A stretch of DNA of 11,808 nucleotides from Candidatus Curtissbacteria bacterium RIFCSPHIGHO2_01_FULL_41_11 (GCA_001776335.1 MFAZ01000018.1:6133-17940), one strand, 5' to 3'. Positions 5,363-11,808 are shown, numbered from the stretch's first letter. Made by a program: numbers and translations. The notes: generated by a model from the letters alone, not told the origin.

Positions 5363-5674
5363 CTAAGAGGCGGCTTGCTTCTTAGCAAGGTCCAGCATTT
5401 CGCGAAGGTTGTCCGGTCGTTTTCTTTCGACTCTTTCCTTTTCAACCTTTTGTTTGGTAGCAGAAACTTGCTTTGCATGTGTTCTGGCTTTTTCGAATTT
5501 TTCGACTTTTCCAAGCGTGTCAACGTATTTCATTTCGCCTGTAAAAAACGGATGGCATTTTTGACAAACGTCAACTCTGATTTCCGGCACGGTTGCACCT
5601 GTTGTAAAGGTGTTTCCGCAGGCGCATGATACCTTGCAGTCGTCGAAATATTGCGGATGTATTCCCTGTTTCAT
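5363..5674 (-). CDS. rpmE: Large ribosomal subunit protein bL31 (zinc form, C-terminally extended)
   Basis: bL31 bridges the two ribosomal subunits. The 103-residue product begins MKQGIHPQY, matching the family MKxxIHPxY start. Its CxC plus CxxC zinc motif is complete: C17, C19, C37 and C40, the latter in DVCQKCHPFFTG. The conserved core ends near residue 65 (VDTLGKVEKFEKA). About 35 more Lys/Arg/Glu-rich residues follow, beyond the usual 66-90 residues of L31, and are probably an exposed basic tail. It sits upstream of prfA in the same direction, a common pairing. The start has no clear Shine-Dalgarno sequence. Confidence 0.96.
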   Translation of the reverse strand: MKQGIHPQYFDDCKVSCACGNTFTTGATVPEIRVDVCQKCHPFFTGEMKYVDTLGKVEKFEKARTHAKQVSATKQKVEKERVERKRPDNLREMLDLAKKQAAS

Positions 5675-5736
5675 AGTGGTTAATTTTACAATTTTGGGAC
5701 TATTTTTTCAATCTGATGGCAGCAAGAGCGCTTAAG

Positions 5737-7083
5737 CTAGGGTTTTTCGAAGGCAACTACGGCACCCATTCCGCCAAAACCGAAATTCCCGCTGTAGACA
5801 ATGCCTACTTTTTTCGCCTGAGCATCATTTGGAACAAGATTGACGCACGATGCTTCATCGATAGGATTTTCCAGATGTAATGTGGGAGGCAGAGTATTGC
5901 TGTTGAGAGCAAGAATTGCAATTCCCGCTTCTATTGCTCCGGAAGCACCCCGCGTGTGGCCCATCGAGGATTTTGTGGAGCTTATGGCGAAGTCAGGTTT
6001 TTGAGGAAGACTTCCAAAAACTTCCAAAAACGCTTCCACCTCGATATCATCTCCTTTGATAGTTCCGGTGCCATGAGCATTGTAATATAGGATTCCTGAA
6101 TCGGGTAAGCCTGCTCTTCTGATGGCAATATCCAACGCTATTTTTGCTCCCCGGCCGTTTGGTCTTGTGTCGTGATCCGCGTCGGAAGCTTTTCCGTAAC
6201 CGGAAAATACTGCCAAGATCTTAGCACCCCTTTTTTTAGCATGCTCTTCCGATTCAAGAACTAATACACCTGCTCCTTCTGCCATCACAAATCCGTCGCG
6301 GGATTTGTCAAAAGGCCTGCTTGCAAGGTTTGGGTCTTTCTCTCTGGACAAAGCAGGGAGAATATCATACATGCTTAATTCGTCTGGGTGGATTGGGGCA
6401 TCGACGCCGCCAACAAGCATAATGTCGGCATCTCCTTCAAAAATATCCTGAGCGCCACCGATAATTGCTAAGCTTCCCGTCGCGCACGCCGCAACAGGTG
6501 TTTCAACCGGCCCCATTGCACCAAAAGCCATTGAAGGTACGGAAGAGATCCGTTCAGGTCCCGCAATAAGAACATCAGACGGCATCGGCCTTAGGCCGCG
6601 CTGAATTCTGCTATGAACATTGATAAGGTGATGGGTGCCTCCAAGCAAAGTGCCAATTCTTACGCCAAATCTTGCGGGATTTGGGATACATCTGATTTCA
6701 CCATTTTCAAGAAGACCTGCTTCTGTAAGGGCTTGGGTTGATGCAAGAAGAGACAATTGTGTGGACCGCGACATTTTGTGCAGATTTTTCTTTATTCCAT
6801 ATTCCCCTAATTCTTTTTTGACATCTATATCTATTATTCCTGCCACGCTTGCTTCAATTTTCGTGTCAGGAGTGTCCTGCTCGGGGTAATTTGAATTCCT
6901 AGCCAATTCATTTAAATCGAAAGAACGAAAGCCTGATCTGGAAGCGATAATATTCTCCCACGTTGTTTTTGTATCGATGCCGAGCGGGGTTATAAGGCTG
7001 ATGCCTGTTACAACAATTCGTCTTGATTGTCTTTCGGGTGAGTTTGCCCATTCACCTTGGGGTGAGTAGGAGGAACGTTCCAT
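5737..7083 (-). CDS. 3-oxoacyl-ACP synthase II-like enzyme (FabF/KAS family)
   Basis: KAS enzymes condense an acyl group held on an active-site Cys with malonyl-ACP. The 448-residue protein has both thiolase-fold halves and the full catalytic set: C200 in VAACATGSLAI, H337 in NAHGTGT, K371 in SSTKSSMGH and H376 in GHTRGASGA, plus the glycine-rich end GNFGFGGMGAVV. Conservation of C, H, K and H argues for an active condensing enzyme and not a chain-length factor. About 20 residues precede the usual start (RRIVVTGISLITPLG at 21-35), with no in-frame alternative closer in. No acyl carrier protein, FabD, FabG or other fatty-acid gene lies in the window, and many CPR bacteria lack the pathway, so the substrate is unclear. 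It lies 34 bp after the EamA gene on the same strand. Confidence 0.9.
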   Translation of the reverse strand: MERSSYSPQGEWANSPERQSRRIVVTGISLITPLGIDTKTTWENIIASRSGFRSFDLNELARNSNYPEQDTPDTKIEASVAGIIDIDVKKELGEYGIKKNLHKMSRSTQLSLLASTQALTEAGLLENGEIRCIPNPARFGVRIGTLLGGTHHLINVHSRIQRGLRPMPSDVLIAGPERISSVPSMAFGAMGPVETPVAACATGSLAIIGGAQDIFEGDADIMLVGGVDAPIHPDELSMYDILPALSREKDPNLASRPFDKSRDGFVMAEGAGVLVLESEEHAKKRGAKILAVFSGYGKASDADHDTRPNGRGAKIALDIAIRRAGLPDSGILYYNAHGTGTIKGDDIEVEAFLEVFGSLPQKPDFAISSTKSSMGHTRGASGAIEAGIAILALNSNTLPPTLHLENPIDEASCVNLVPNDAQAKKVGIVYSGNFGFGGMGAVVAFEKP

Positions 7084-7117
7084 TGAGGATTAATGATAGC
7101 CAGATCTTTTTTTATAA

Positions 7118-8014
7118 TCAAGCCCTTTTGTGTAGAGGATGGTTTTTGCGTTTTTGTTCTGCCAGGAAAACCGCCGCTGCAATAAATGCGCCGCCGACTA
7201 CCAGCTGGGGGGTTAATTTTTCGCCCAAAAGGACCATTGCAAGGATTGCCCCGGATACAGGGTCGAGGTAAAAGAAAAAGGCAGCGTTTCCGGCAGGCAT
7301 CATCTTCAGGCCTTTTTGCCAGGCCCAGTAGGCGGCTAGGGACGCAAAGAAAATTCCGTAAAGCAGGCCAAGTATGCCTTTTCCCGACATGTGTAAATAC
7401 CACGAAGGGTTTGCAAAAAATTCGATTACAAAAAGCGGGAAAAAAGTGGCGGAACCGATTGCCATAGAATAAAATGCGACGACGCTGCCGTCGTATGTTT
7501 TCAGCAGTTTTTTGGCAATTATTTCGTGGGCGACCCAGACAAGGGTTGAGATGAGCAAGAGAAAATTACCTAAAAGTTCAAGAGGTTTTAGCTCCCCGTC
7601 GAATTTTCCGACTATGATTACAACGCCAAGGAGGGCAACCAGGGAAGAAAATAATAACCTTTTGGTTGGTTTTTCTTTTAAGTAAATACTTGCGCCTATC
7701 ATTGTGAAGACCGGGATGGAGGCAATTAAAAAAGCCGCCAGAATTGCCTGGGTCAGTTTAATACCGAAGAAGAAGAAAGTCAGGTTCAGGGTTACGCCGG
7801 TGAGTGCACAATATAAAAAAGTTTTGTAATCAGCCTTTTGGATTTTTAGACTTTTAAAAATGAGTGTGCCTAAAATTGCCGACGCAAAAAACATCCTTAG
7901 AAAAGCAAGGGAAAAGACCGGTATTTCTTGCAGAGCAAGCTTCATGATCGGCGCTGTTGCGCCCCATATAATGGCCGAAAGTGTGAGAAGGAGAGCTGCA
8001 GAGTTTAATTTCAC
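7118..8014 (-). CDS. EamA/DMT-superfamily transporter (10 TM)
   Basis: The EamA branch of the drug/metabolite transporters moves small metabolites such as amino acids or purines, usually outward; the substrate is not predictable here. The 298-residue protein is highly hydrophobic with about ten membrane segments in two repeated EamA halves (about 6-136 and 148-285). Family hallmarks are WGATAPIMK (17-25), the ending of repeat one (SIYLKEKPTKR) and of repeat two (LDPVSGAILAMVLLGEKLT, 250-268). The start is GTG at 8014, whose GTGA overlaps the hisS stop (8011-8014), so the two are translationally coupled. Length is normal. A short basic tail ends the protein in the cytoplasm. Confidence 0.92.
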   Translation of the reverse strand: MKLNSAALLLTLSAIIWGATAPIMKLALQEIPVFSLAFLRMFFASAILGTLIFKSLKIQKADYKTFLYCALTGVTLNLTFFFFGIKLTQAILAAFLIASIPVFTMIGASIYLKEKPTKRLLFSSLVALLGVVIIVGKFDGELKPLELLGNFLLLISTLVWVAHEIIAKKLLKTYDGSVVAFYSMAIGSATFFPLFVIEFFANPSWYLHMSGKGILGLLYGIFFASLAAYWAWQKGLKMMPAGNAAFFFYLDPVSGAILAMVLLGEKLTPQLVVGGAFIAAAVFLAEQKRKNHPLHKRA

Positions 8015-8916
8015 TCCAGTGTTTCGATTAGTCTATCTAGTCCAAACGAAAAACCAACTGCGGGTATTTCTTTTTTGGCAAAACTTCCAATCAAATTATC
8101 ATAGCGTCCGCCGCCGCCCACAGAACCTGCCTGTGATCCCACAACGTCCAATTCAAAAATAGCACCAGTGTAATAGTTTAGTCCTCGGGCCAGAGTTGGT
8201 TTAAATTTGACAGCGGATGTACTTGCACCGAGTTTGTCCAAATGATCGAGTATTGATTTGACGGTGTCTGTTTCTTTAGTAATTTCTATTTTTGTGAATA
8301 AATCGACTGCTTTTTCTGAAGGTAATCCTTTTTCAACAAGTTCTTTTAAAACTCCGTCTCGACCGATCTTTTCAAGTTTATCGATAGCTGAGACATATTT
8401 GGGATGAATATCCGCAAAAATTTTCCTGTCATTTATAAACAATGTTTTATCCTTCACTCCCAAGGCATCAATGGATTTAATTACGGCGGCGATTATTTTG
8501 GCATCTTCGGTAAGCGATTCAGATCCTACGCTATCAAAATCGAATTGCGTGAACTCACGGTATCTGCCATGCTGTGGATTTTCGCCGCGAAAGACCTGGC
8601 CGATCTGATAACGGCGAAAAGGACCTTTTGCAATCAGCTGCTGATTGTTGGCAACAAAACGGGCTAAGGGGACTGTAAGATCGTATCGCAAAGCAAGTTC
8701 TCTTCCGCCGCGGTCTTTAAATTTGTAAATCAGTTTTTCTTCCTCGCCGTATTTTCCGGTTAGAGTTTCGGCAAATTCGATTGTTGGAGTTTCAAGTGGA
8801 ACGAAGCCTTCTTTTTCCAAGACGTCGGCAATTTTGTTTATGATTTCCCGGTGTTTTTTGGCAAGATCGGGCAGAATATCGCGAAAACCTTTTGGAGTTG
8901 GCGGACCTTTTTGCAT
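8011..8916 (-). CDS. hisS: Histidyl-tRNA synthetase catalytic domain lacking the anticodon-binding domain
   Basis: HisRS charges tRNA-His. The 301-residue product has the class II core: the N-terminal PPTPKGFRDILP (5-16), motif 2 FRGENPQHGRYREFTQFDFD (109-128), the His-specific LARGLNYYTG (242-251; usually RGLDYYTG, so Asp is Asn here), GGGGRYDNLIG (267-277), and motif 3 AVGFSFGLDRL (286-296). The insertion region (about 165-235) is also present. The protein then stops five residues after motif 3, whereas normal HisRS (about 420 residues) continues into an anticodon-binding domain of about 90. The EamA gene begins within the stop codon region, so there is no leftover coding sequence. HisZ paralogs have this size but normally lose catalytic motifs, which are kept here. 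I favour a minimal HisRS; a paralog is possible. Confidence 0.88.
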   Translation of the reverse strand: MQKGPPTPKGFRDILPDLAKKHREIINKIADVLEKEGFVPLETPTIEFAETLTGKYGEEEKLIYKFKDRGGRELALRYDLTVPLARFVANNQQLIAKGPFRRYQIGQVFRGENPQHGRYREFTQFDFDSVGSESLTEDAKIIAAVIKSIDALGVKDKTLFINDRKIFADIHPKYVSAIDKLEKIGRDGVLKELVEKGLPSEKAVDLFTKIEITKETDTVKSILDHLDKLGASTSAVKFKPTLARGLNYYTGAIFELDVVGSQAGSVGGGGRYDNLIGSFAKKEIPAVGFSFGLDRLIETLE

Positions 8917-8925
8917 GGTTATATT

Positions 8926-8967
8926 GTAGCAAGTAATGAGTACTAGGTATCAAGTATCACGTAATGG
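8926..8967. repeat. Heptad array upstream of hisS (GTAnnnn type)
   Basis: Six consecutive 7-base units each start with GTA on the plus strand: GTAGCAA, GTAATGA, GTACTAG, GTATCAA, GTATCAC, GTAATGG. The first three bases are invariant while the other four drift. The array fills most of the 55-bp gap between the secreted unknown gene and hisS, ending 9 bases from the hisS ATG. The same signature precedes prfA (5317-5351). Confidence 0.75.
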
Positions 8968-8971
8968 GGAG

Positions 8972-9871
8972 TTAGGGTAGAAGATAAATGAGGTCTGCGG
9001 TGTTTTTTTCTCCCTCTGTGTGATAAAAAACAAAAGCATTTTTATCTTTTGTAATATCTTTTACGATACCTTCTTTTTCAGCTACTCTGACTTGCGTGTT
9101 CTTGTCCAGTGTAAGCGAAAGCGGGGAGTTGTCCCTGTTTGTCGCCGCAAGTATGTTTTGACTTACTCCTGTTGTTGTTTTTATTGCGGTTAAGATTTCA
9201 ACATTATTCGGCTTGTTTTCGCGAATTATCTCCAGACTTTTAGCGTCTTGAGCCTCATTATCTTTTGAATTTCCGATGGCTACTAAAAAGTCACCGACGC
9301 GAATTATATCTTCTACCGAGGCTGTTGCTTCAAACTCTTCGTTTTTAGGAGAATTGATTTTTGTGGATTTAGTTGTCTTGATATTTTTATCGCCAGTTCC
9401 GGTTGTTAACGTAAAAGAACTTCCAAAAAGACTTTTGACGGTTCCGGCAAAAACGTTATTTCCCTCCGGCTGATCCGAAACATAGATTGTCAGGTTTTGA
9501 TTAACACTTGGTGAGCGGTCAAAATTGAATGAGAGGATACTTATTAAGTTAAGTCCATCAGAAAAAGTTAGTTCTGCGTCGATCTTTCCGGAGGGATCGG
9601 TTTTTATAATATACTGATTATCGTTTGTATAAAATCCCAGGTAAGTATCGGGTCGTAACTCGCCACTGAATTTAATTTTTGTCGACGTCAGTACGGAATT
9701 GTCTTGAGGGCTTCTTACTAATTTTGGCATGTCGTCTTGTTCTGCTTCTTCTGTAGCGGCCTCAGTTGTAGAAGATTGTGTTATTGGCGATTTGGGTTGT
9801 CTTTGCCACAATAAATAAGCTGATGCCGTTAATGCGATTGCGAGGATAAAGGTTATAATTATTCTGCCCAT
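8972..9871 (-). CDS. Membrane-anchored extracellular protein with an Ig-like domain, function unknown
   Basis: The 299-residue protein starts with a hydrophobic segment (about 4-22, RIIITFILAIALTASAYLLW) without a clear cleavage site, so it is probably a membrane anchor with the rest outside. A Thr/Glu-rich linker (about 30-48) leads to a beta-rich region. Residues about 52-132 (SPQDNSVLTSTKIKFSGEL...GLNLISI...LTIYVSD) resemble bacterial Ig-like surface domains. Residues about 138-218 and 225-299 look like two related small beta domains with FAGTVKSL and VEILTAIK starts, in the manner of OB-like DUF5666-type repeats; that is only a resemblance. No enzyme motif is seen. A well-formed minus-strand promoter lies just upstream. 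It leads the run hisS, EamA, fabF-like, rpmE, prfA, though whether all form one transcript is unknown. Confidence 0.8.
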   Translation of the reverse strand: MGRIIITFILAIALTASAYLLWQRQPKSPITQSSTTEAATEEAEQDDMPKLVRSPQDNSVLTSTKIKFSGELRPDTYLGFYTNDNQYIIKTDPSGKIDAELTFSDGLNLISILSFNFDRSPSVNQNLTIYVSDQPEGNNVFAGTVKSLFGSSFTLTTGTGDKNIKTTKSTKINSPKNEEFEATASVEDIIRVGDFLVAIGNSKDNEAQDAKSLEIIRENKPNNVEILTAIKTTTGVSQNILAATNRDNSPLSLTLDKNTQVRVAEKEGIVKDITKDKNAFVFYHTEGEKNTADLIYLLP

Positions 9872-9894
9872 TTCCGAAGCGAGACAAGAGTAAC

Positions 9895-9922
9895 ATGATA
9901 AATTTCAAATTTCAAATGTCAA
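9895..9922 (-). promoter_or_regulatory. Sigma-70-type promoter for the secreted unknown gene
   Basis: On the minus strand a perfect -35 TTGACA (9922-9917) is followed by 16 bases and a -10 TATCAT (9900-9895). Transcription would begin near 9888, giving a leader of about 17 bases. The -35 and the spacer are built from the 7-bp repeat units of the array at 9905-9932, in which each unit reads as TTGA-like on this strand. Confidence 0.5.
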
Positions 9923-9932
9923 TTTTCAAATC
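9905..9932. repeat. Heptad array in the divergent intergenic region (TCAAATT type)
   Basis: Four perfectly phased 7-base units begin with TCAA on the plus strand: TCAAATT, TCAAATG, TCAATTT, TCAAATC. The phase continues weakly to both sides. It matches the unit of the array at 980-1049. Further right, AGATTTG recurs 14 bases apart (about 9986 and 10000), again a multiple of seven. The region overlaps the minus-strand promoter at 9895-9922. Confidence 0.65.
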
Positions 9933-10003
9933 TAAAAAGATATTAGATTTCAGACGTAGTTTAATTCCTGTTTCATTTTGAAAAGAGATTTGAGTTTTAA
10001 GAT

Positions 10004-10040
10004 TTGACTTATACCCATTAAATATATTTTATGATATGAT
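10004..10040 (+). promoter_or_regulatory. Weak candidate promoter for the MBL-fold gene and dnaB
   Basis: TTGACT at 10004-10009 is followed by two overlapping TATGAT hexamers at 10030-10035 and 10035-10040. The spacing of 20 or 25 bases is too long for an ideal sigma-70 promoter, so the -35 may not be used. A promoter must exist here because the upstream neighbour is divergent. The leader would be about 35-45 bases and would contain the hairpin at 10046-10078. Confidence 0.3.
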
Positions 10041-10045
10041 TTTTA

Positions 10046-10078
10046 GCGCCCGCCTTCGCGTTCACTTCGGCGAGGTGT
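10046..10078 (+). promoter_or_regulatory. Leader hairpin that would cover the ribosome binding site of the MBL-fold gene
   Basis: The strong Shine-Dalgarno sequence GAGGTG (10073-10077 with the G at 10072) lies just before ATG 10082. The GC-rich stretch GCGCCCGCC (10046-10054) can pair with GGCG (10069-10072) and GGTGT (10074-10078) with one bulged A, giving nine pairs including two G-U, over a 14-nt loop. The fold would hide the ribosome binding site. Its GC content contrasts with the AT-rich sequence just before it. It may be a translational switch or part of a small GC-rich repeat. Confidence 0.4.
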
Positions 10079-10081
10079 ACT

Positions 10082-10741
10082 ATGATTGATATTTATTTCC
10101 ACGGACAAGCCTGCATAAGGATAAAAGGAAAGAACGCTACTTTGGTTTTTGATCCGTACGACCCCAGTTTTACCGGGCTGCCTGCTTATAAAATTTCTTC
10201 CGACATAGTCTGCGTAACACACGATCATGGAGATCATAATTATGTTTCAGGGGTTAGCGGAGTCGAAGAGGGGAAGAGTCCGTTTGTTATCTCCGGGCCT
10301 GGGGAATATGAAATTTCCGGGGTTAACATTGTCGGCGTGCCCAGTTTCCATGATGATAAAGAAGGGGCAGAACGCGGGAAAAACACGATATATCAGGTAA
10401 CAATTGACGAGATAAATATCGTACATCTCGGTGACTTGGGCCAAAAAAAACTTACCCAGGAGCAGGTCGAGACACTTTCAGGCTGTGATGTTTTATTTAT
10501 TCCGGTTGGTTCTGTTTACACAATTTCAGGAAAAGACGCTCCGGACATTATTTCTCAGGTGGAACCAAAAATAATTGTTCCGATTCATTATAAAATCGAA
10601 GGACTAAAGTTTCCGCTTGAGGATGTTAGCGTTTTTTTGACTGCAATGGGTAAGGAGAAACTGGAACCACTGCCCAAACTTTCCGTAAGCCGAGAGAGGT
10701 TGCCGGAAGAGGTAGAAGTTGTGCTTCTTGCGAAACAATAA
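10082..10741 (+). CDS. UlaG-like metallo-beta-lactamase-fold hydrolase
   Basis: This group of the metallo-beta-lactamase superfamily (COG2220 type, typified by UlaG, L-ascorbate-6-phosphate lactonase) contains metal-dependent hydrolases, most of unknown substrate. The 219-residue protein has the metal motif THDHGDHN with H47, H49, D51 and H52, the beta-strand FDPYDPS (23-29), the family-typical SGPGEYEISGVNIVGVPSFHD (71-91), LGDLGQ and the late metal His in PIHY. It has no signal peptide or membrane segment, so it is cytoplasmic. GAGGTG before the ATG supports the start. It precedes dnaB by 9 bp on the same strand and is probably co-transcribed with it, although no functional link to replication is evident. 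The real substrate cannot be told from sequence. Confidence 0.88.
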   Translation: MIDIYFHGQACIRIKGKNATLVFDPYDPSFTGLPAYKISSDIVCVTHDHGDHNYVSGVSGVEEGKSPFVISGPGEYEISGVNIVGVPSFHDDKEGAERGKNTIYQVTIDEINIVHLGDLGQKKLTQEQVETLSGCDVLFIPVGSVYTISGKDAPDIISQVEPKIIVPIHYKIEGLKFPLEDVSVFLTAMGKEKLEPLPKLSVSRERLPEEVEVVLLAKQ

Positions 10742-10750
10742 TAATCATAA

Positions 10751-11808
10751 ATGCCAAAACAAACCGGTCTTGTCCCACCGCAGGACATAGAAGCCGAGAA
10801 ATCCATACTTGGGGCAATACTTCTTGATCAGGACGCGATTACTTCTGTTGTGCAGTTTTTGAAAAAAGAGTTTTTTTATAAGTCTACTCACGCCGATATA
10901 TATGCTGCGATTTTGGAACTTTACGAAAAACGGGAACCGATAGATCTGGTTACTTTAACAGCCCAGCTTAAACAAAGAGGCAAGTTTGACAAAGTCGGGG
11001 GAGCCGCATATCTTGCAGAAATTGCTTCCGGAGTTCCAACATCTGCACACATCATTCAATATTCCCGAATTGTCCGCGACCATTTTATTAAAAGACAGCT
11101 GATTGCCACCGCTTCCAAAATATCGGAGTCGGCTTTTGACGAAACAGGAGATATCCGGGCGATTTTGGATGAGACGGAGCAAACGGTTTTCGGATTGTCC
11201 CAGCAACAACTGCAAAATAATTTTTTCCCACTAAGGGATGCTCTGGCAGAAAGTTTTGACAGGCTTGATGAGCTACACAAAAAAGCAGGGGGTTTAAGGG
11301 GAGTGCCTACCGGATTTTGGGATTTAGACGGAAAACTTGCCGGTATGCAAGATTCTAACCTTTTGATTTTGGCTTCCAGACCGGGACAGGGCAAAACTTC
11401 TTTGGCCCTCAATATTGCTCAGCATGTGGCAGTTCATGAAGGATTGCCGGTGGGAATATTTTCTCTTGAGATGAGCAAAGAAGAGCTTGTGGACAGGCTT
11501 CTTGTTACGCAATCAGATGTGGATGCCTGGAAGTTGAAAACCGGTAATCTCGATGACAATGATTTTGACAGATTGCAGGAGGCGATGGGAATTCTGGCAG
11601 ATGCACCGCTTTTTATCGATGACACACCAGCTTCAAACATTCTGGAGATGAGAACAAAAGCAAGAAGGCTTCAAGTTGAACACGGACTTTCGCTTTTGAT
11701 TGTTGATTATCTCCAGCTTATTCATGGCAGGAATCTGGAAAATAGGGTGCAGGAAGTTTCTGAAATTTCTCAATCTTTGAAAAATTTGGCGAGGGAGCTT
11801 AAGATTCC
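10751..11808 (+). CDS. dnaB: Replicative DNA helicase DnaB (partial, 3' end beyond window)
   Basis: DnaB is the hexameric 5'-3' helicase that unwinds the replication fork and works with primase. The frame stays open for 352 codons to the window edge. The N-terminal domain (about 8-115) starts with VPPQDIEAEKSILGAILLD, typical for DnaB. After the linker helix the RecA-like motor begins (about 180), with Walker A ASRPGQGKTS (208-217; K215, T216), the catalytic Glu in FSLEMSKEELVDRLL (E240) and Walker B LLIVDYLQLI (D319). The Walker A has Gln where many have Met (PGMGKT). No intein interrupts the visible part. About 90-100 C-terminal residues should lie outside. The start is ATG 10751, nine bases after the MBL gene, without a clear Shine-Dalgarno sequence. 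Confidence 0.96.
   Translation, partial: MPKQTGLVPPQDIEAEKSILGAILLDQDAITSVVQFLKKEFFYKSTHADIYAAILELYEKREPIDLVTLTAQLKQRGKFDKVGGAAYLAEIASGVPTSAHIIQYSRIVRDHFIKRQLIATASKISESAFDETGDIRAILDETEQTVFGLSQQQLQNNFFPLRDALAESFDRLDELHKKAGGLRGVPTGFWDLDGKLAGMQDSNLLILASRPGQGKTSLALNIAQHVAVHEGLPVGIFSLEMSKEELVDRLLVTQSDVDAWKLKTGNLDDNDFDRLQEAMGILADAPLFIDDTPASNILEMRTKARRLQVEHGLSLLIVDYLQLIHGRNLENRVQEVSEISQSLKNLARELKI

Noticed and set aside
3462..5740. Near-identical 12-mers (TAGCTTAGGCGC and TAGCTTAAGCGC on the minus strand) right after the dedA and fabF-like stop codons
   Set aside because: An 11-of-12 match between two places in 11.8 kb is expected many times by chance. The shared position after a stop is suggestive, but two cases are too few.
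5714..5760. ATG-started plus-strand frame beginning M-A-A-R-A-L-K-L
   Set aside because: It has no ribosome binding site and runs into antisense fabF; it looks like chance.
7052..7065. Small hairpin TCACC-TTGG-GGTGA at the 5' end of the fabF-like gene
   Set aside because: A 5-bp stem inside coding sequence is common by chance and nothing nearby supports a regulatory role.
7008..7403. 131-codon minus-strand frame across the EamA-fabF junction
   Set aside because: It overlaps both genes in another frame, and the two real products are well supported by family motifs.
8011..8916. Calling the HisRS-like gene hisZ (ATP phosphoribosyltransferase regulatory subunit)
   Set aside because: The length would fit, but the catalytic and histidine-binding motifs are retained and no histidine biosynthesis gene is nearby.
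186..11808. TGA recoding, as in some CPR lineages
   Set aside because: Several genes end naturally at TGA with normal lengths (ssb, ctp, the EamA gene) and no conserved domain continues through an in-frame TGA. HisRS ends at TGA too, but the EamA gene starts at once in another frame, so read-through would not add an anticodon-binding domain.
1..11808. CRISPR arrays, insertion sequences, tRNA genes or prophage
   Set aside because: No direct repeat with unique spacers, transposase, terminal inverted repeats, cloverleaf or phage gene was seen. The heptad arrays have no spacers and are not CRISPR.

Overview
The window looks like ordinary core chromosome of a small-genome bacterium, most likely a member of the Candidate Phyla Radiation (Patescibacteria), perhaps close to Microgenomates. 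This placement is inference. It rests on the style of the SSB, S18, L31, RF1 and DnaB proteins, short CDSs with pared-down domains, the few Shine-Dalgarno sequences, and AT-rich intergenic spacers built from 7-bp units. TGA is used as a normal stop (ssb, ctp, hisS, the EamA gene) and no CDS needs TGA read through, so genetic code 11 fits and the TGA-recoding CPR lineages are unlikely. No mobile element, phage, CRISPR array, tRNA or rRNA is visible. The longest gene-free stretch is 210 bp (9872-10081).

Layout. (1) 1-3418, plus strand: the 3' tail of what is probably rpsF, then ssb and rpsR (the classic rpsF-ssb-rpsR order), followed by a membrane-anchored S41 C-terminal processing protease and an HtrA/DegP-type protease that overlap by ATGA. 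(2) 3419-4375: a hairpin-rich convergent gap, a DedA-family membrane protein on the minus strand, and a divergent orphan one-TM protein. (3) 4372-9871, minus strand, read right to left: a secreted or membrane-anchored unknown protein, hisS, an EamA/DMT transporter, a FabF-like ketoacyl synthase, rpmE and prfA. (4) 9872-10081: a divergent promoter region. (5) 10082-11808, plus strand: a UlaG-like metallo-beta-lactamase-fold protein and dnaB, which runs off the window.

How the genes work together: most are information-processing genes (SSB and DnaB in replication; S18, L31, RF1 and HisRS in translation) mixed with envelope quality control (Ctp, HtrA) and membrane proteins (DedA, EamA). There is no obvious new multi-gene system.

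The points of interest lie within and between genes: a 69-bp palindromic repeat element inserted in frame in prfA; an RF1 with a shortened N-terminal domain; a HisRS that ends right after motif 3 and so lacks the anticodon-binding domain; a diverged but protein-level-conserved partial copy of the ssb start placed upstream of ssb; 7-bp-phased repeats in five intergenic regions; and a FabF-like enzyme with no other fatty-acid genes nearby.
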